From NCBI RefSeq assembly GCF_029227915.1, contig NC_079875.1, positions 21,569,001-21,633,000 of the forward strand: a stretch of DNA of 64,000 nucleotides, given 5' to 3'. Below the pieces are notes generated by a model. That model ran no database searches, was not told where the DNA came from, and saw only the letters and a program-made list of their open reading frames with translations. Every line of letters starts with the position of its first letter. The stretch's first letter is position 1. Both the position numbers and the translations under genes were made by a program. Positions 63,656 through 64,000 of the stretch are shown piece by piece. The DNA is from Hydractinia symbiolongicarpus. Its lineage: Eukaryota > Cnidaria > Hydrozoa > Anthoathecata > Hydractiniidae.

Positions 63656-64000
63656 TATCTATATATTATTTTTTGTGTAAAACGTTTTGAAATAATTTCT
63701 GTATATATACTATACTAAATTTTTCACACTATGCTCTTTGTCCACAGAGTAAGAACAAAGTAGTGAGTCTAAAATTAATAAGAAAATATTAATTCTAAAC
63801 CGTTTTTTTTTTCTTTTTAGTTAAAATCATTTTTACTTAAAATCATTTTTGTGTTCTCAAATCCTTTAAAACCTTTTTGATGAAGATATACAAGTTTACA
63901 TGTTCACATCAAAAACTTTTCTGGTAAAACACAAATAAGAACATTAGAACCTGAAAAGGTTCTAATATTCTTATTTGTTCTAAATAAGACAAAGAAAAGT
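62961..64000. repeat. (TTTA)n microsatellite in otherwise featureless AT-rich sequence
   Basis: TTTA repeats run from about 63596 to 63656 (roughly 15 units). The rest, to the window end, has no recognised gene. A short inverted pair AACCTGAAAAGGTT lies near 63950. Confidence 0.8.

Overview
This is AT-rich eukaryotic DNA: intron-containing genes, long introns and very dense transposable elements. The repertoire (a hAT family, Helitrons, a T2/Kolobok-type element with THAP and RAG1-N-like RING proteins, a DIRS/Ngaro element, tRNA-derived SINEs, many TAGCTAGC motifs) and two clear metazoan nuclear genes suggest an early-branching animal, most likely a hydrozoan or other cnidarian. The species assignment is inference.

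Host genes. A nucleoplasmin-like (FKBP39/46-type NPL domain) gene runs on the plus strand from an exon at 736 to a stop at 18373. Five exons join in phase across a 16.0 kb first visible intron. NDUFA13 (GRIM-19, mitochondrial complex I) lies on the minus strand in three exons (28977 to 25757) that join in phase to 132 aa. A possible first exon of a chromodomain gene is at 57399-57503. A Ulp1/SENP-type protease plus PHD-like reading frame (21885-23320, minus) is broken by in-frame stops.

Region 1.5-16.4 kb (inside the NPL intron) reads as one Helitron concatemer on the minus strand. Units run head to tail, and most are joined directly 3'-CTAG|TC-5'. A roughly 9.4 kb RepHel-encoding copy (2907-12331) lies between two units on one side and six on the other. 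A 105-bp miniature relative with all Helitron hallmarks is at 23521-23625.

Region 24-35.9 kb: a decayed CR1/Jockey-like LINE, NDUFA13, a truncated hAT copy, and a DIRS/Ngaro-type tyrosine-recombinase retrotransposon whose gag is split by a SINE, followed by a ~120-bp tandem repeat.

Region 36.3-51.1 kb is a nest of mobile elements. A TTAA-flanked element with AGGGAAACTAAGGTC inverted termini (36330-51061) carries a P2X7-C-terminal-like gene, a THAP-domain exon and a RAG1-N-like RING gene. Into it jumped hAT 'b' (37278-46730, TSD TTCAC). Into the intron of b jumped hAT 'c' (41503-45956, TSD AAGAT). Element c in turn carries a 308-bp insertion in an exon and a SINE with a 660-bp perfect (ATCT)n tail in its intron. 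The hAT proteins open with an OTU-like domain spliced from a separate first exon and fused to a ZMYM1/DUF4371-like transposase.

Region 51-64 kb: a MITE, a Tc1-like transposase with a single nonsense codon, several foldback hairpins, and an RTE-like LINE with a PHD-like finger after its reverse transcriptase, ending in a (GAT)n tail. A degenerate minisatellite and a (TTTA)n tract follow. Almost all transposon genes are broken. NDUFA13 and the NPL gene have intact frames where visible.
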